64,000 nucleotides of DNA from Caldithrix sp. (GCA_020722815.1 DYKB01000017.1:39828-103827); one strand, 5' to 3'; shown: positions 1-10,009, counted from the first letter of the stretch. Program-made: numbers and translations. Notes: generated by a model from the sequence alone, not told the origin.

Positions 1-1104
1 CAATTTTTCAGTCTTGGTCACAATATAATCCATTACTCTTCCATCAATATTTTCAATTAATTTCAACGTTCGCCCACAAGAACAGATTTGGTTTGAAATA
101 AAACCTTCATCCTGGATTCGATATCGCATTAAAGGCATCGCATAATTATCTAAGGTTGTAATCAAAAATTCTCCTTTACCATAAAAGTTACTAGTTTGAT
201 GTTCAGCATTATATGTCTCAATAATTAATCGTTCTTCAGCTAAATGAAGTCCGGTATGTGAATGACATTCATGGGCAATAATACCAAATTCCGTAGAACC
301 GTATTCATCAAAAACTTCCGTGTTGAAAAATTGAGCAATCTCCATTTTCTGAGACGGAAAAATTTTTTCGGATGTCAAAATGACCGCTTGCGGTGGATAT
401 TCGAATTTAACATGAAATTTTTTACAATATACTACAAATAAATAGATAGCACCAGCATAGCCTCTCAATATAGGAGGTTTTACATTTTGTATGTACCGAA
501 CATATCGCCATATTTGATCTTTATCATTAAAATCATAACTATTTAATGTAATCGAATTTTCTATAACAGATCTGATTTTGTGTCGTATTCGCTTAAAAGT
601 AGTCAATTCAATACGATTTCCCCAAAATAAAAGAATTTTCATACCAGGTTGATAACCTGCATATCCCCAAAATCGCCAGGCATTTGCATAAACCTTATAA
701 TAACTTTTTTTATCAATTCCAAATTTTGTCGGAGTACCCGTTGAACCTCCCGTATAGTCAAAACGAAAATCGCCTGGTCGGTAATTTTCTGCTAATAATG
801 AATCAAAATTTTGATTAACTATTTGTTTTTCAAGAATCGGTAATTTAACTACATCGGCTATAGTATGAAAATCATTTACTTTAAGTCCTTTTGAATCCAT
901 ATAACTTCGATAAAATGGCACTTGATCATAACAGTGTTGAATTAAATCTCGAAATCTTTGATTTATAAATTCGCGTCGTATTTCAAAATCATCAAATTCA
1001 CTCTTTTGTAATAAATTCCGATATTGTTGTACTTTATTATAATTTATTCCACTTATTGTTAATCCAATTGGTAATAATAAATAATGTGATAACCATTCAC
1101 GCAT
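1..1104 (-). CDS. CapK/PaaK-like adenylate-forming enzyme (3' end outside window)
   Basis: About 368 residues are readable before the frame runs off the left edge, so the C-terminus is missing. The protein has the ATP-binding loop of the acyl-adenylate superfamily (DYTGGSTGTPT) and the A5-type motif EYGSTE, followed by a Cys/His pair in HECHSH. This matches the phenylacetate-CoA ligase-like CapK family often found in capsule loci, where the substrate is usually unknown. The ATG is preceded by GGAGG at good spacing. It is the last visible gene of the minus-strand polysaccharide operon, 448 bp beyond the preceding glycosyltransferase. An activating or acyl-modifying role in polysaccharide assembly is inferred from context. 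Confidence 0.8.
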   Translation of the reverse strand, partial: MREWLSHYLLLPIGLTISGINYNKVQQYRNLLQKSEFDDFEIRREFINQRFRDLIQHCYDQVPFYRSYMDSKGLKVNDFHTIADVVKLPILEKQIVNQNFDSLLAENYRPGDFRFDYTGGSTGTPTKFGIDKKSYYKVYANAWRFWGYAGYQPGMKILLFWGNRIELTTFKRIRHKIRSVIENSITLNSYDFNDKDQIWRYVRYIQNVKPPILRGYAGAIYLFVVYCKKFHVKFEYPPQAVILTSEKIFPSQKMEIAQFFNTEVFDEYGSTEFGIIAHECHSHTGLHLAEERLIIETYNAEHQTSNFYGKGEFLITTLDNYAMPLMRYRIQDEGFISNQICSCGRTLKLIENIDGRVMDYIVTKTEKL

Positions 1105-1552
1105 TTTTTAATTTCCTCCATTATAATATATAGAATTATTATTTTAAGCATTTACTATATAAAAAATAATCTTCGAAAATTTATTGATGGATTTATTTAT
1201 CACTTTTTGTAACAACCAAATACTATCAATGAAACCCTTTAAAGGACTAGGCCTTGCTCACTTGTACACATTTTCATTAAAAATGCAATTTTATTTTTAA
1301 AACGATTTCGTAATAGTGCATCACCAATTCAACAAATAGTGTATGATAATCTAGCTATCCCCCACCAGTTAATTTTTTTTGACTATAGATTATAAATTTC
1401 AAAAATAAATTCCTCTCCACCCACTTATTGCCCATTCTAAACTTTATTTTCATGGGTTAAAATTCCAATCTCTACAGCTATACTCATTAAATATTTCTCT
1501 CTCAAAAAAGTCAGCATTTTTTTGATGCTAATATTTTCTCAAGGGTTAGTAA
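1105..1552. other. AT-rich spacer without a recognisable gene
   Basis: This 448-bp gap inside the polysaccharide operon is very AT-rich with no credible reading frame on either strand. Only the GGAGG ribosome-binding site of the CapK-like gene at its left edge could be identified. Confidence 0.5.
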
Positions 1553-2593
1553 TCAAAATGGATTTCGCACCCAGGTTTCAAATCCAACAGACCAGGAAAT
1601 CACTTTCCAATATTTTAAAAGAGATTTTTGGAGTGTTATACGCGACCAGGGTTGAAGTAACCAAATAAATGGTGAAAAAATTATTAAAAGCAAACATCTG
1701 AAACAACTTCCCATTCCCATAATTAATCTATACATTTCCGCCGCAAATCGATTATAATGCTTGTTAAAATAGTAATAAACGGATGCTGTTGTTAGAACTT
1801 TAGCAAAATAAGTTCTTTTGTTTTTTTGTGAACTCGCTCCATGAAAATGAAACATCAAACATTGTCCTAAATAAAACACTTTATAACCTGTCTGGGCCAC
1901 CCGATAACATAAATCGACATCTTCACAATACATAAAAAAATGTGTATCAAATCCCATCAATTTCTTAACCAGGTCCTTTTTTAAAAACATACACGCCCCA
2001 TCTACACTCGCAACTTCAATCGGGGTTATTATTGATTCATAATCATCAGAAATTAAATTCCACATTTTTTCAAAATAAAAAACATCCAAAAATCGATTAA
2101 ATAATGAAGGTAAATTATACGAAAAAGACTTCTGAACCCGACCGTTTAAATTAATTAGCTTACACCCAACAAGGCCAGCATCCGGATGATCAACAAAAAA
2201 ATCCTCAACCGTTCGAAAAACAGGAGACATAAAAAGAACATCAGAATTTAAAAAAAGAACATAATCACCCCGAATATATTCAAGTGCCTGATTATTAGCC
2301 GTTGCGAAGCCAACATTAATTGAATTTTTTATCAACTCAATCTCACTAAATTTTTTTTCTAAAACTTCAATTGTACCGTCAGACGACGCATTATCAACGA
2401 CAATTATCTGAAGTCTAAAATTTTCTCTGTATTGATAAATTGATTCTATACATTTCACTAAAAGATTGCATGTATTGTAGCTTACAATAATGATAGTAAA
2501 AACAGGCGTTTGAGAATCACCTGCACGCCTTTTTGTTGAACTTCGTGTATCCATTTGACATTTTTTTCCATTACCAGAAATTTCATTTTTCAT
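1553..2593 (-). CDS. Family 2 glycosyltransferase (rhamnosyltransferase-like)
   Basis: A 346-residue GT-A enzyme that would transfer a sugar from a nucleotide donor onto a lipid-linked glycan at the cytoplasmic face. Visible GT2 features are the nucleotide-binding strand and VVDNASSDGT (about residues 65-74), the metal-binding FLNSD (about 115-118) and CEDVDLCYR (about 222-230), typical of rhamnosyltransferase-like GT2 proteins. A hydrophobic stretch near residue 300 may associate with the membrane. Only 17 bp separate it from the upstream GT4 gene, so the two are co-transcribed. No strong Shine-Dalgarno precedes the first ATG and an internal ATG near residue 14 is an alternative start. Donor and acceptor cannot be read from sequence. 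Confidence 0.87.
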   Translation of the reverse strand: MKNEISGNGKKCQMDTRSSTKRRAGDSQTPVFTIIIVSYNTCNLLVKCIESIYQYRENFRLQIIVVDNASSDGTIEVLEKKFSEIELIKNSINVGFATANNQALEYIRGDYVLFLNSDVLFMSPVFRTVEDFFVDHPDAGLVGCKLINLNGRVQKSFSYNLPSLFNRFLDVFYFEKMWNLISDDYESIITPIEVASVDGACMFLKKDLVKKLMGFDTHFFMYCEDVDLCYRVAQTGYKVFYLGQCLMFHFHGASSQKNKRTYFAKVLTTASVYYYFNKHYNRFAAEMYRLIMGMGSCFRCLLLIIFSPFIWLLQPWSRITLQKSLLKYWKVISWSVGFETWVRNPF

Positions 2594-2610
2594 AGCATGT
2601 AGTGCAGTAA

Positions 2611-3843
2611 TTACGCTTTAATCTTTTGTATATTTTGACTATTATGACTTCTTCTATAAATATTACTTTTTGACGAAACCAGGGTATCAATTAAGTCTAA
2701 ATAGATATGTTTATGATGCGACCATTCATACTTTTTAGACATTTTCAGAGCTTTTTCAGCTAATTGATTTCGATATTGATTATTTTTAACCAATAAATAG
2801 ATAGCTTTTGCTAATTCATTTTCATTGTCTGGTTCAAAAAAATGAACAAATGATGAATCAAAATAATATTGATCAATTACTGTTTTAGCAATAATAATCG
2901 GAACACCTGAAATTTGGAATTCTAAAGCTTTGGTACTAAAAGCAAAACGACCAAAACCGTCGTTTCGTTTTGGAATAATACCAATATCTGCTTCAGCAAT
3001 TATCTTTGCCATTTCCTCCAGTGTTACAGGTTCATTCAGACAAACCTGATCTTCTACTCCTAATTGTTGGATTAAACTTTGAAGTTCATTTTTTACAGGC
3101 CCATCACCATAAATTTGAAACATGGCCTCCGGAATTTTTTGATGAATTTGAGCAAAAGCACGAATAGCCAGTTCAACTCCCTGATGCCGATTTAAAGTAC
3201 CTGGATATAAAAGAACGACTTTGTTCGATGATTTAGGGATGTTTTTTTTTTGAAAAAGGGTTGCATCAGGATAGTTAATAATCACCGTACATTTCTCAGG
3301 TTTCGTTGCCCGAGAAATTATGGTATTATACCATAAATGATTTGAAATAATAACATGATCTACAAAGCGAATTGACATTTTTTCAGCGAATCGAAGAAAT
3401 TTAAAAATAATTGAGTTAGAAGAGACTTTAAATTTATATTGATAAAATTCAGGCACCAGATCATGTATATCCAAAATAATTTTAGTACCCTTTAATTTAG
3501 GCCAAATTGTCGCAAAGACCTCAAAATCTGGAATTGAATGAACATGAATCAAATCGTAAGGTTTTATTCTATTTTGTCGCCATAAAAAAAAAGTTGACTT
3601 TATAAAAAATTTTATCAATTTAAGTAAATAGGACCAACGAGTTCGTTCGTCACGTATTCTCTCCTGAATCTGGAATAAGCGTACCCCATTTTTTTCTCTA
3701 TCTAGTGGTTCACCTCTTCGCTTTAATGCTACCACATCAACCGTATCTCCTCGATTTACCAAAGTCTCAGCATAGCGTCGCACCCGATTATCTGTATCAT
3801 AATAAGTATAGGCTAACATACAAACATGCATGCGTCCATTCAC
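2611..3843 (-). CDS. Family 4 glycosyltransferase
   Basis: A 410-residue GT-B enzyme of the GT4 family. The N-terminal Rossmann half carries YYDTDNRVRRYAETL and VHSIPDFEVFAT. The C-terminal half has the donor-binding region with LYPGTLNRHQGVE and the E-x7-E-like segment around FSTKALEFQISGVPII. It is a paralogue of the GT4 encoded at 5676-6920: both share LDIHD, a DHVI segment and SRxxxPExCTVIxN. The two probably add successive residues of the same repeat unit. Start choice is uncertain because ATGs lie at codons 1, 5 and 9 and none has a close Shine-Dalgarno. Confidence 0.88.
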   Translation of the reverse strand: MNGRMHVCMLAYTYYDTDNRVRRYAETLVNRGDTVDVVALKRRGEPLDREKNGVRLFQIQERIRDERTRWSYLLKLIKFFIKSTFFLWRQNRIKPYDLIHVHSIPDFEVFATIWPKLKGTKIILDIHDLVPEFYQYKFKVSSNSIIFKFLRFAEKMSIRFVDHVIISNHLWYNTIISRATKPEKCTVIINYPDATLFQKKNIPKSSNKVVLLYPGTLNRHQGVELAIRAFAQIHQKIPEAMFQIYGDGPVKNELQSLIQQLGVEDQVCLNEPVTLEEMAKIIAEADIGIIPKRNDGFGRFAFSTKALEFQISGVPIIIAKTVIDQYYFDSSFVHFFEPDNENELAKAIYLLVKNNQYRNQLAEKALKMSKKYEWSHHKHIYLDLIDTLVSSKSNIYRRSHNSQNIQKIKA

Positions 3844-3898
3844 CCATTTTGAAATTAAATATTCCTCAAAGCATCAAGTCCAACTTCCAATAATACCA

Positions 3899-4768
3899 TT
3901 ATCCCGTATATTTCAGATTAAAGGTCAATATTCTCTTTAATTGATTTTTACGAAGGAATGATATAAACCTCAAATCCTCAATTCTTTTTTTTCGAGTAAA
4001 AATAGAAACCAGATACCCCCCAATCATTACTAACCCCCCCATCATCAATGGTTTTTCGAACATTCGTTTTAATGACCTTAATATAAAAAATAAGGGATGA
4101 TACCCCATAAAATGACAACAAATACCTTCTTCATAAGCCGCTTTTAAAAGGCCGGTTCCCTTTCCTTGAGGCCTTAAATGATAAAAAACAATATCATCAA
4201 AACCAACAGCCTTCCACCCATTCATAATCGCTTTAATATGATCAATCCCATCCCAACCCATACTGGGCACCAATCCACCAATGTCCTGAAAACATTCCCG
4301 ACGATACATTTTGGTTTCTCCGTGTGTGTAGCCTTTGGCCGCCGGTTCAATTACCCATTCCCCATCTTTTTCGATGTAACTCACACCACTGGCAAGTCCA
4401 AGTTTTGGATCACTTTTAAATCGATTCAGGAGCTGCTCAAAAAAATCATTTGAGAACTTCAAATCGCCATCTAATTTAACGATAAAATCAAAGTGTTCAT
4501 TTTGGATTATTTCATAACCACTATAAAAGGCTTCGACTACACCTTGACCACGACGACGCGCTTGGATGGGATTATTTCTACGGATCAATTGCAGATAATT
4601 TAGTTTTGGTAAATATCGATACACCATGTCAACAGTTGCATCTGTTGAATTATCATCAACAATAATCCAACGTTTCGGTAAACGAGTTTGATTCATAATT
4701 GAAAGAATCGTGTGCTCTAAATACCGGGCTTCGTTTTTAACCGGAGTGATTACGACATAATCATTCAT
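3899..4768 (-). CDS. Family 2 glycosyltransferase
   Basis: A 289-residue GT2 enzyme with the signature start VVITPVKNEARYLEHTI, the nucleotide-binding IIVDDNSTDAT and the metal-binding motif as KLDGDLKF (about residues 97-104). A C-terminal hydrophobic segment near residue 245 could anchor it to the inner membrane. Its ATG overlaps the stop of the upstream polysaccharide deacetylase (ATGA, 4765-4768), which shows translational coupling. It belongs to the capsule/exopolysaccharide operon. Sugar specificity is not deducible. Confidence 0.87.
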   Translation of the reverse strand: MNDYVVITPVKNEARYLEHTILSIMNQTRLPKRWIIVDDNSTDATVDMVYRYLPKLNYLQLIRRNNPIQARRRGQGVVEAFYSGYEIIQNEHFDFIVKLDGDLKFSNDFFEQLLNRFKSDPKLGLASGVSYIEKDGEWVIEPAAKGYTHGETKMYRRECFQDIGGLVPSMGWDGIDHIKAIMNGWKAVGFDDIVFYHLRPQGKGTGLLKAAYEEGICCHFMGYHPLFFILRSLKRMFEKPLMMGGLVMIGGYLVSIFTRKKRIEDLRFISFLRKNQLKRILTFNLKYTG

Positions 4769-5652
4769 TTAAAATCCCTATATGTTTTAAAAAATTCCTG
4801 ATAAATCCACTGGGGATACCTGGTCCACCCGTAAAATCCTCTCACCTTTAAAATAAAGCTATGCAGTGTATCATTTTTACCGATAACAAAACGGGGCAAA
4901 AAATATGGATGACTTTCTAGATTAACATATCCCCGCGTTAGATTGCAACAACCAGTATAATTCGCCAATTCAAGCGCCCGTATTAAAGACTCTTTAAATC
5001 CAAACCATTCACCATGTACAATTGGAAATGAATAAGGCAGGGCACATGTCTTCGATACATATCCAATTTTTTCACGTATCTTTGTCTGGGATTGACTTAA
5101 TTCGAGTTCAATGGTCTCAGGACTTTGATATGGTAAAAAAGGATGGGAACAGGTATGGGAACCGATCTCAAAATAGTTTGCCATTAACCTTATTTGTTCC
5201 CAATTTAAAGGTAATGGCTCACTGGATTCAGAAAAATTGGCCCTGGTAAGCCAGGGAAAAGGTTCATTCGAGTCGATGTAGTCCGTGGCTAAAAATATTG
5301 TTGCCGGAAAGGTATATTGTTTTAAAATTGGCAACACCAAATCATAAGTGGAACGATAACCATCATCAAAAGTCAACACCACCATATCAGAAGAAATCGG
5401 TGTCTGATCGCGAATTTTTTCACATAATGCTTGAAATGACATGACATTGATACCGGTCTGATATAAAAATTGCATTTGGATAATAAATTGATCCAACATG
5501 ACACTATCCAGTAAGCTATCAGGATTTTCATTACCACAAATATTATGATAGGACAAAATTACTGCTTTCGGCGTCTTAGAATCATGTTGCACCAGATTCA
5601 TTAAACCGGCGAGCATTGCTTCCCCTCTATCATATACAGCACTAAGATTCAT
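4765..5652 (-). CDS. Polysaccharide deacetylase family protein (CE4, NodB fold)
   Basis: A 295-residue NodB-homology protein. The family removes N-acetyl (or O-acetyl) groups from glycans with a metal held by Asp-His-His. Motif 1 is TFDDGY and motif 2 is SHTCSH, giving the catalytic Asp pair and the two metal-binding histidines. The early AVILSYHNI is the usual first strand. No signal peptide is visible, which suggests action on a lipid-linked intermediate in the cytoplasm, or non-classical export. It overlaps the following GT2 by 4 bp and lies 23 bp after a GT4 gene, so it is an integral operon member. Confidence 0.88.
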   Translation of the reverse strand: MNLSAVYDRGEAMLAGLMNLVQHDSKTPKAVILSYHNICGNENPDSLLDSVMLDQFIIQMQFLYQTGINVMSFQALCEKIRDQTPISSDMVVLTFDDGYRSTYDLVLPILKQYTFPATIFLATDYIDSNEPFPWLTRANFSESSEPLPLNWEQIRLMANYFEIGSHTCSHPFLPYQSPETIELELSQSQTKIREKIGYVSKTCALPYSFPIVHGEWFGFKESLIRALELANYTGCCNLTRGYVNLESHPYFLPRFVIGKNDTLHSFILKVRGFYGWTRYPQWIYQEFFKTYRDFK

Positions 5653-5675
5653 TTTCAGTTGAATAAGTATTTTCC

Positions 5676-6920
5676 CTAACCTAAACCATCCAGAAGACTA
5701 TTAACAATCTTCAGGTATTGTTTCTGAGTTTCTTGCCAACCATACTTTTGAATAAATGAATAGGCATTCTGTATTAATTGTATTCGTTCGGTTCTGTTTT
5801 GAATTAATTCAATTACCGCTGCGGCTAAGGAGTAGTGATCATCGGGTTTAAAAAATTTGACCATAGTATTATTATAATATTGTCGATGAGCGCGGGTATT
5901 TGAAATAACAACAGGAATCTTTAGCGCCATATAGTCCAGCGACTTCATACTTAATGCTTCATCAGCAAAAATATCACCTTTAGTAGGAACAATTCCTAAA
6001 TCGGCATCCATTAATACTTGTGGTATTTCATAAAATGGTACCTTTTCATGAAATTGGATGTATCCATTGAGTTTCAATTCTTGAGCGAGTGATTTTAGGG
6101 ATTCTGCTGCCCGGCCATCTCCATAAATTTCAAGCATCAGATTGGAAACTGTCTGTCTAATCAAGGGTATCGCTTTTAATAGTGTGTCCACTCCAAAATG
6201 TTCTTCCAGAGAGCCATGATAATACAGTTTGAAAACATCATCCGTTTTTGATAGAGGTAAATCTGGTCGAACGAATAATTCTTCATCAGGAACATTTAAT
6301 ATTACTGTACAGCTTTCGGGTGCTACAGACCGAGAGATTAATCGATCGCGCCATAAATCAGTTACAGTAATCACATGATCGGACATATTTGCCGCTATTT
6401 TTTCGATGCGTTTTAAAAATTTAATAATCATTCTATTTTTATCTATGTGCAATTTTCGCATAAATAGCTCAGGTCCGATATCATGTATATCCAAAATTAT
6501 TTTGGCACCAAGTATTTTAGGTACGATTGTAGCAAATACCATAAAATCAGGAGGGGTAGTTACATGAACTAGTTGATACCTTTTTTTTAGGCCTAATATA
6601 GAAACAAATATTATTGCCTTGATAAAAAAAAATCCCAATCGAATTAAATATTGACTTACTTTTTTTTCTGCCTTATTTCTGCGTTGGATGAAATAAAGAT
6701 TGAGCCCATGAAATTTTTGAAAAAATCTATTTTGTTTAAAATTATGAAGCAAAATAACATCAACATCAAAACCTTGTTTTAATAACGTTCGTGCTTCACG
6801 ATACAAAAGAGCACTGTTATTAAAAACCATATAATAGATAAAGCAGACAGTCTTCTTCTTTTTTAGCTTAGAAACGACTTTTTTTTCATTATTATTGTAC
6901 AATTTTGAATACCATTTCAA
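5676..6920 (-). CDS. Family 4 glycosyltransferase
   Basis: A 414-residue GT-B glycosyltransferase with an N-terminal lysine-rich lead and the first strand TVCFIYYMVFNNSALLYREA. It has HVTTPPDFMVFAT, LDIHDIGPELF, and a C-terminal donor-binding half with LYYHGSLEEHFGVDTLL and LSMKSLDYMALKIPVVIS. It is paralogous to the GT4 at 2611-3843, with the same order of motifs, so one probably arose by duplication. It lies 35 bp downstream of the aminotransferase gene and 23 bp upstream of the deacetylase gene in the same minus-strand operon. Confidence 0.88.
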   Translation of the reverse strand: MKWYSKLYNNNEKKVVSKLKKKKTVCFIYYMVFNNSALLYREARTLLKQGFDVDVILLHNFKQNRFFQKFHGLNLYFIQRRNKAEKKVSQYLIRLGFFFIKAIIFVSILGLKKRYQLVHVTTPPDFMVFATIVPKILGAKIILDIHDIGPELFMRKLHIDKNRMIIKFLKRIEKIAANMSDHVITVTDLWRDRLISRSVAPESCTVILNVPDEELFVRPDLPLSKTDDVFKLYYHGSLEEHFGVDTLLKAIPLIRQTVSNLMLEIYGDGRAAESLKSLAQELKLNGYIQFHEKVPFYEIPQVLMDADLGIVPTKGDIFADEALSMKSLDYMALKIPVVISNTRAHRQYYNNTMVKFFKPDDHYSLAAAVIELIQNRTERIQLIQNAYSFIQKYGWQETQKQYLKIVNSLLDGLG

Positions 6921-6955
6921 AATGCATTTTACAATGATTTATGAAAGACTTTTGA

Positions 6956-8062
6956 TCATGTCTCAATAAATTTTTTCAGAACCTGAGTGCAATAGGATAT
7001 TTGCGTTTCATTTAGCTCCGCGAACATGGGCAAAGATATATATTCCTCAGCACATTTTTCCGCTACTGGAAATTGCCCCGGCTTGAAATTCATAAATCGA
7101 TATGCCGCCTGCAAATGAACCGGTACCGGATAGTGAATTCCGCAATTAACCCCATTTTCTCCAAGCGATTTAATGACAGCATCTCTGTTTTTCACCCGGA
7201 TCGCATAGACGTGATAAACATGAGCGGCATAATCAGCTTCCTGAGGCAAAATAATTTGTGATATGCCTTGAAGGAGTTGATGATACAACTGAGCATTTTT
7301 TCGACGGGCAGCATTCCATTCTGGTAAATGTTTAAGCTTCACCTTTAAAATTGCCCCCTGCATCCCCTCCAACCGACAATTCCACCCAATATAAGTGTGA
7401 TAATATTTTTTGGACTGACCATGATCGCGTAACATCCGAATTTTTTGGTCTAATTCAGGATTATTGGTAACCACCGCGCCGCCTTCGCCGTAAGCGCCTA
7501 AATTTTTACCCGGATAAAAACTAAAACATCCCGTATCACCAATTGAACCAGCCCGCCGACCTTTATATTCCGCACCATGGGCCTGGCAGGCATCTTCAAT
7601 GACGTATAACTGATGCGCTCTGGCAATGTCCATGATTGGGTCCATATCAGCCATTTGTCCGAATAAATGAACCGGAATGATGGCTTTTGTTTTGGAAGTA
7701 ATCGCGGCTTCTATTAAGGCCGGATTCATATTGTATGTTTTTTCATCAATATCGACAAAAACAGGCGTTGCCCCACAATAGCTTATCGCCTCAGCCGTGG
7801 CAATAAAAGTATTGGGTACCGTTATGACTTCATCACCCGGCCCGATTCCCAGTGCTATCAGCGAAAGCCAGAGCGCCGAAGTGCCGCTGTTTACGCCAAT
7901 TGCATATTGCGTCTGACAAAAAGGTGCAAAATCTTTTTCAAAAGCCGCGACATAAGGTCCGCCGGCAAAGGCGGTATCATTCAGTACATTCTGAATCGCC
8001 GCATCAATTTCATCTTTAATTGATAAATATTGCGCTTTCAAATCCAAGAATGGAACTTGCAT
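6956..8062 (-). CDS. DegT/DnrJ/EryC1/StrS PLP-dependent sugar aminotransferase (WbpE/WlbC-like)
   Basis: A 368-residue aspartate-aminotransferase-fold enzyme that transaminates a 3-keto (or 4-keto) nucleotide sugar using PLP and glutamate. The catalytic lysine is K186 in SFYPGKNLGA. The PLP-contacting segments NSGTSALWLSL, PNTFIATAEA and IEDACQAHGA are intact. Length and sequence fit WbpE/WlbC. With the neighbouring acyltransferase and Gfo/Idh-type dehydrogenase it makes the gene set that converts UDP-GlcNAcA to a UDP-2,3-diacetamido-uronic acid in Pseudomonas and Bordetella. That exact product is inferred. The gap to the upstream acetyltransferase is 2 bp. Confidence 0.9.
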   Translation of the reverse strand: MQVPFLDLKAQYLSIKDEIDAAIQNVLNDTAFAGGPYVAAFEKDFAPFCQTQYAIGVNSGTSALWLSLIALGIGPGDEVITVPNTFIATAEAISYCGATPVFVDIDEKTYNMNPALIEAAITSKTKAIIPVHLFGQMADMDPIMDIARAHQLYVIEDACQAHGAEYKGRRAGSIGDTGCFSFYPGKNLGAYGEGGAVVTNNPELDQKIRMLRDHGQSKKYYHTYIGWNCRLEGMQGAILKVKLKHLPEWNAARRKNAQLYHQLLQGISQIILPQEADYAAHVYHVYAIRVKNRDAVIKSLGENGVNCGIHYPVPVHLQAAYRFMNFKPGQFPVAEKCAEEYISLPMFAELNETQISYCTQVLKKFIET

Positions 8063-8064
8063 AG

Positions 8065-8547
8065 CTATTTTTTCTCCTCAAATGTTCGGATGATTTTTGC
8101 CGGATTTCCCGCCACGATTGTATTGGCGGGGACGTCCTTCGTTACCACACTTCCCGCGCCCACTAATGCATTTTCACCGACTGTAATACCGCAAAGCAGG
8201 GTTGTACTGGATCCAATTGAAGCACCACGTTTTATTAAAGTCGGGATACAGACCCAATCAGCTTCATTTTGCAATTCGCCCGCCAGATTGGTTGCTCTCG
8301 GATAAGCATCATTGATAAAAGTGACATTATGACCAATAAACACATCGTCTTCAATGGTGACGCCCTCACAAATGAAAGTATGACTGGAAATTTTACAATT
8401 ATTTCCAATTTTCGCACCTTTTTGAATTTCCACAAAAGTGCCAATTTTAGAATTATTGCCAATCTCACATCCATATAAATTAACGAAATCGTAGATTTTG
8501 ACATTTTCGCCCAGCTTGACATCGGCTGCAATATTCTGGAATTTCAT
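8065..8547 (-). CDS. Left-handed beta-helix N-acetyltransferase (WbpD/WlbB-like)
   Basis: A 160-residue hexapeptide-repeat protein. Repeats of the [LIV]-G-x4 type run through most of its length (LGENVKIYDFVNLYG, IGNNSKIGTFVEIQKGAKIGNN) and build the trimeric beta-helix of acyl-CoA sugar acetyltransferases. The loop FINDAYPRA and the C-terminal GAGSVVTKDVPANTIVAGNPAKI are characteristic of WbpD/WlbB. The predicted step is acetylation of the 3-amino group made by the adjacent aminotransferase, 2 bp downstream. An alternative is a FdtC/VioB-type acetyltransferase on a different amino sugar. Confidence 0.88.
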   Translation of the reverse strand: MKFQNIAADVKLGENVKIYDFVNLYGCEIGNNSKIGTFVEIQKGAKIGNNCKISSHTFICEGVTIEDDVFIGHNVTFINDAYPRATNLAGELQNEADWVCIPTLIKRGASIGSSTTLLCGITVGENALVGAGSVVTKDVPANTIVAGNPAKIIRTFEEKK

Positions 8548-8910
8548 ATATCACCTTTAATTGAAAATGTTAATTCATATTACAACATTAAGTTAATAAA
8601 GTTAAAAAAATAAATTTGTTTACAATTATAGAATGAACCATTTTATATCGGCGGAAGTCGTTTTCAGTGCCCAATTGCCCCCCTCTGATCTCCCAGTTTT
8701 CAAAAAACGAAAATGGGGAAGAGAACCAGACGTTTCTCCCCCAAATTCTGTTTTTTGGAATTTGGGGGAGGCAGGAGGGGGTCCTTCATTTATCGGGAAC
8801 ATCATTAATTTCGACTTTAGAATTTCAGGTTTTATGAGTCTTTTAAACTTAACTTTGTAATATTAACTACCTTCACAAATCGTTCTCTTCAATTTTCGGA
8901 ATTTAAAATA
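8548..8910. other. Spacer with a GC-rich hairpin
   Basis: This gap separates the dehydrogenase gene from the acetyltransferase gene within the operon. It holds a perfect 12-bp inverted repeat (8736-8747 with 8759-8770, arms CTCCCCCAAATT/AATTTGGGGGAG, 11-nt loop) among other short C-rich and G-rich tracts. It resembles the C-rich/G-rich palindromes seen in many other spacers of this window. No coding sequence is supported. Confidence 0.6.
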
Positions 8911-9960
8911 TTAAGCCACTTTTCGTTTAAAATTGGCGACTTCAGTATCCAAAATAACCTCAGCCCCTCTATTTCGTAAAGATTGATTCGCCGCTTCAAG
9001 AATAGAAACAATCCGTAAACCCGAATACCCATCGCTCTGGGGAATTTTGTGATTTGTAATACAGTCCAGAAAATGTTCACATTCCTGGCGAAGTGGCTCG
9101 TATTCATTTATGCGGGGCGTATAAATGTCACCATAACGATAGGAAAAATGGAATTCAGCATACGTGTCATAATATGGTGGTGCCTCAACGCCTTTATCGT
9201 ACACCTTTATTTTTTCATTGGTGTTAATGTCATCGTAAACCAGCATTTTTTTGGTGCCAACAAAGGTTGTTCTCCGAACCTTGCAGGGATCGAGCCAACT
9301 TACATGAAGAAATGCGACTCCGCCGTTCGAAAAATTTAAAGTTACCACAGCCACATCTTCAATATTTTTTTTATAGTGTGCCTTCCCCTGGGCATTGACA
9401 GAAACCGGATAATCATTCATGACGTACAAAATTATCGAAATATCGTGCGGTGCTAAATCCCAGATGACATTATAATCCGGCTGAAAAAGACCCAGGTTCA
9501 GGCGTTCAGAGTAAATATAGCAAATATCACCCAGTTCACCGCTTTCAACCGCTTCTTTGACTTTATTGACCGCGGCGGTATATTCAAAAGTATGGCCAAC
9601 CATAAGAACTCGATTGTTTTTCTCTGATAACCGAATCAGAGAGAGTGCCTGATCGGCCGACGCTGTAATAGGTTTTTCAATAAGGACATGTTTTTTGTGT
9701 TCCAGGCATTGCCGTGCAATTTCGTAATGTGTCGAAATCGGCGTTACAATCGCTACGGCCTCGATTGCATCATCCTGGAGAATCGTATCCAGGGTCGAAG
9801 TTGTTTCAATTGATGGATAGAGCTTTTTCATCCGTCCCAGTTTTTGAAAATCGAGATCACCGCAATATTTTACCTGGCAATTGGATAATTGAGAAAAATT
9901 TCGAATGATGTTCGGCCCCCAATAGCCGCATCCGATGACGGCAACATTCATTTTATTCAT
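8911..9960 (-). CDS. Gfo/Idh/MocA-family nucleotide-sugar dehydrogenase (WbpB/WlbA-like)
   Basis: A 349-residue NAD(P)-dependent oxidoreductase. The N-terminal Rossmann fold starts with NVAVIGCGYWGPNIIRNF (GxGxxG) and the family's EKP motif appears as VLIEKPITAS near residue 97. The C-terminal alpha/beta domain contains DLAPHDISIILYVM, where the histidine is in the usual catalytic neighbourhood. The probable reaction is oxidation of the 3-position of a UDP-GlcNAcA-type sugar to the keto form used by the aminotransferase. It is followed after a 363-bp spacer by the acetyltransferase and aminotransferase genes. Confidence 0.88.
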   Translation of the reverse strand: MNKMNVAVIGCGYWGPNIIRNFSQLSNCQVKYCGDLDFQKLGRMKKLYPSIETTSTLDTILQDDAIEAVAIVTPISTHYEIARQCLEHKKHVLIEKPITASADQALSLIRLSEKNNRVLMVGHTFEYTAAVNKVKEAVESGELGDICYIYSERLNLGLFQPDYNVIWDLAPHDISIILYVMNDYPVSVNAQGKAHYKKNIEDVAVVTLNFSNGGVAFLHVSWLDPCKVRRTTFVGTKKMLVYDDINTNEKIKVYDKGVEAPPYYDTYAEFHFSYRYGDIYTPRINEYEPLRQECEHFLDCITNHKIPQSDGYSGLRIVSILEAANQSLRNRGAEVILDTEVANFKRKVA

Positions 9961-10009
9961 AAATATTTCCCTCGGTGTTAAACATTAAAGGATTAAACCT
10001 GAAAGAAAA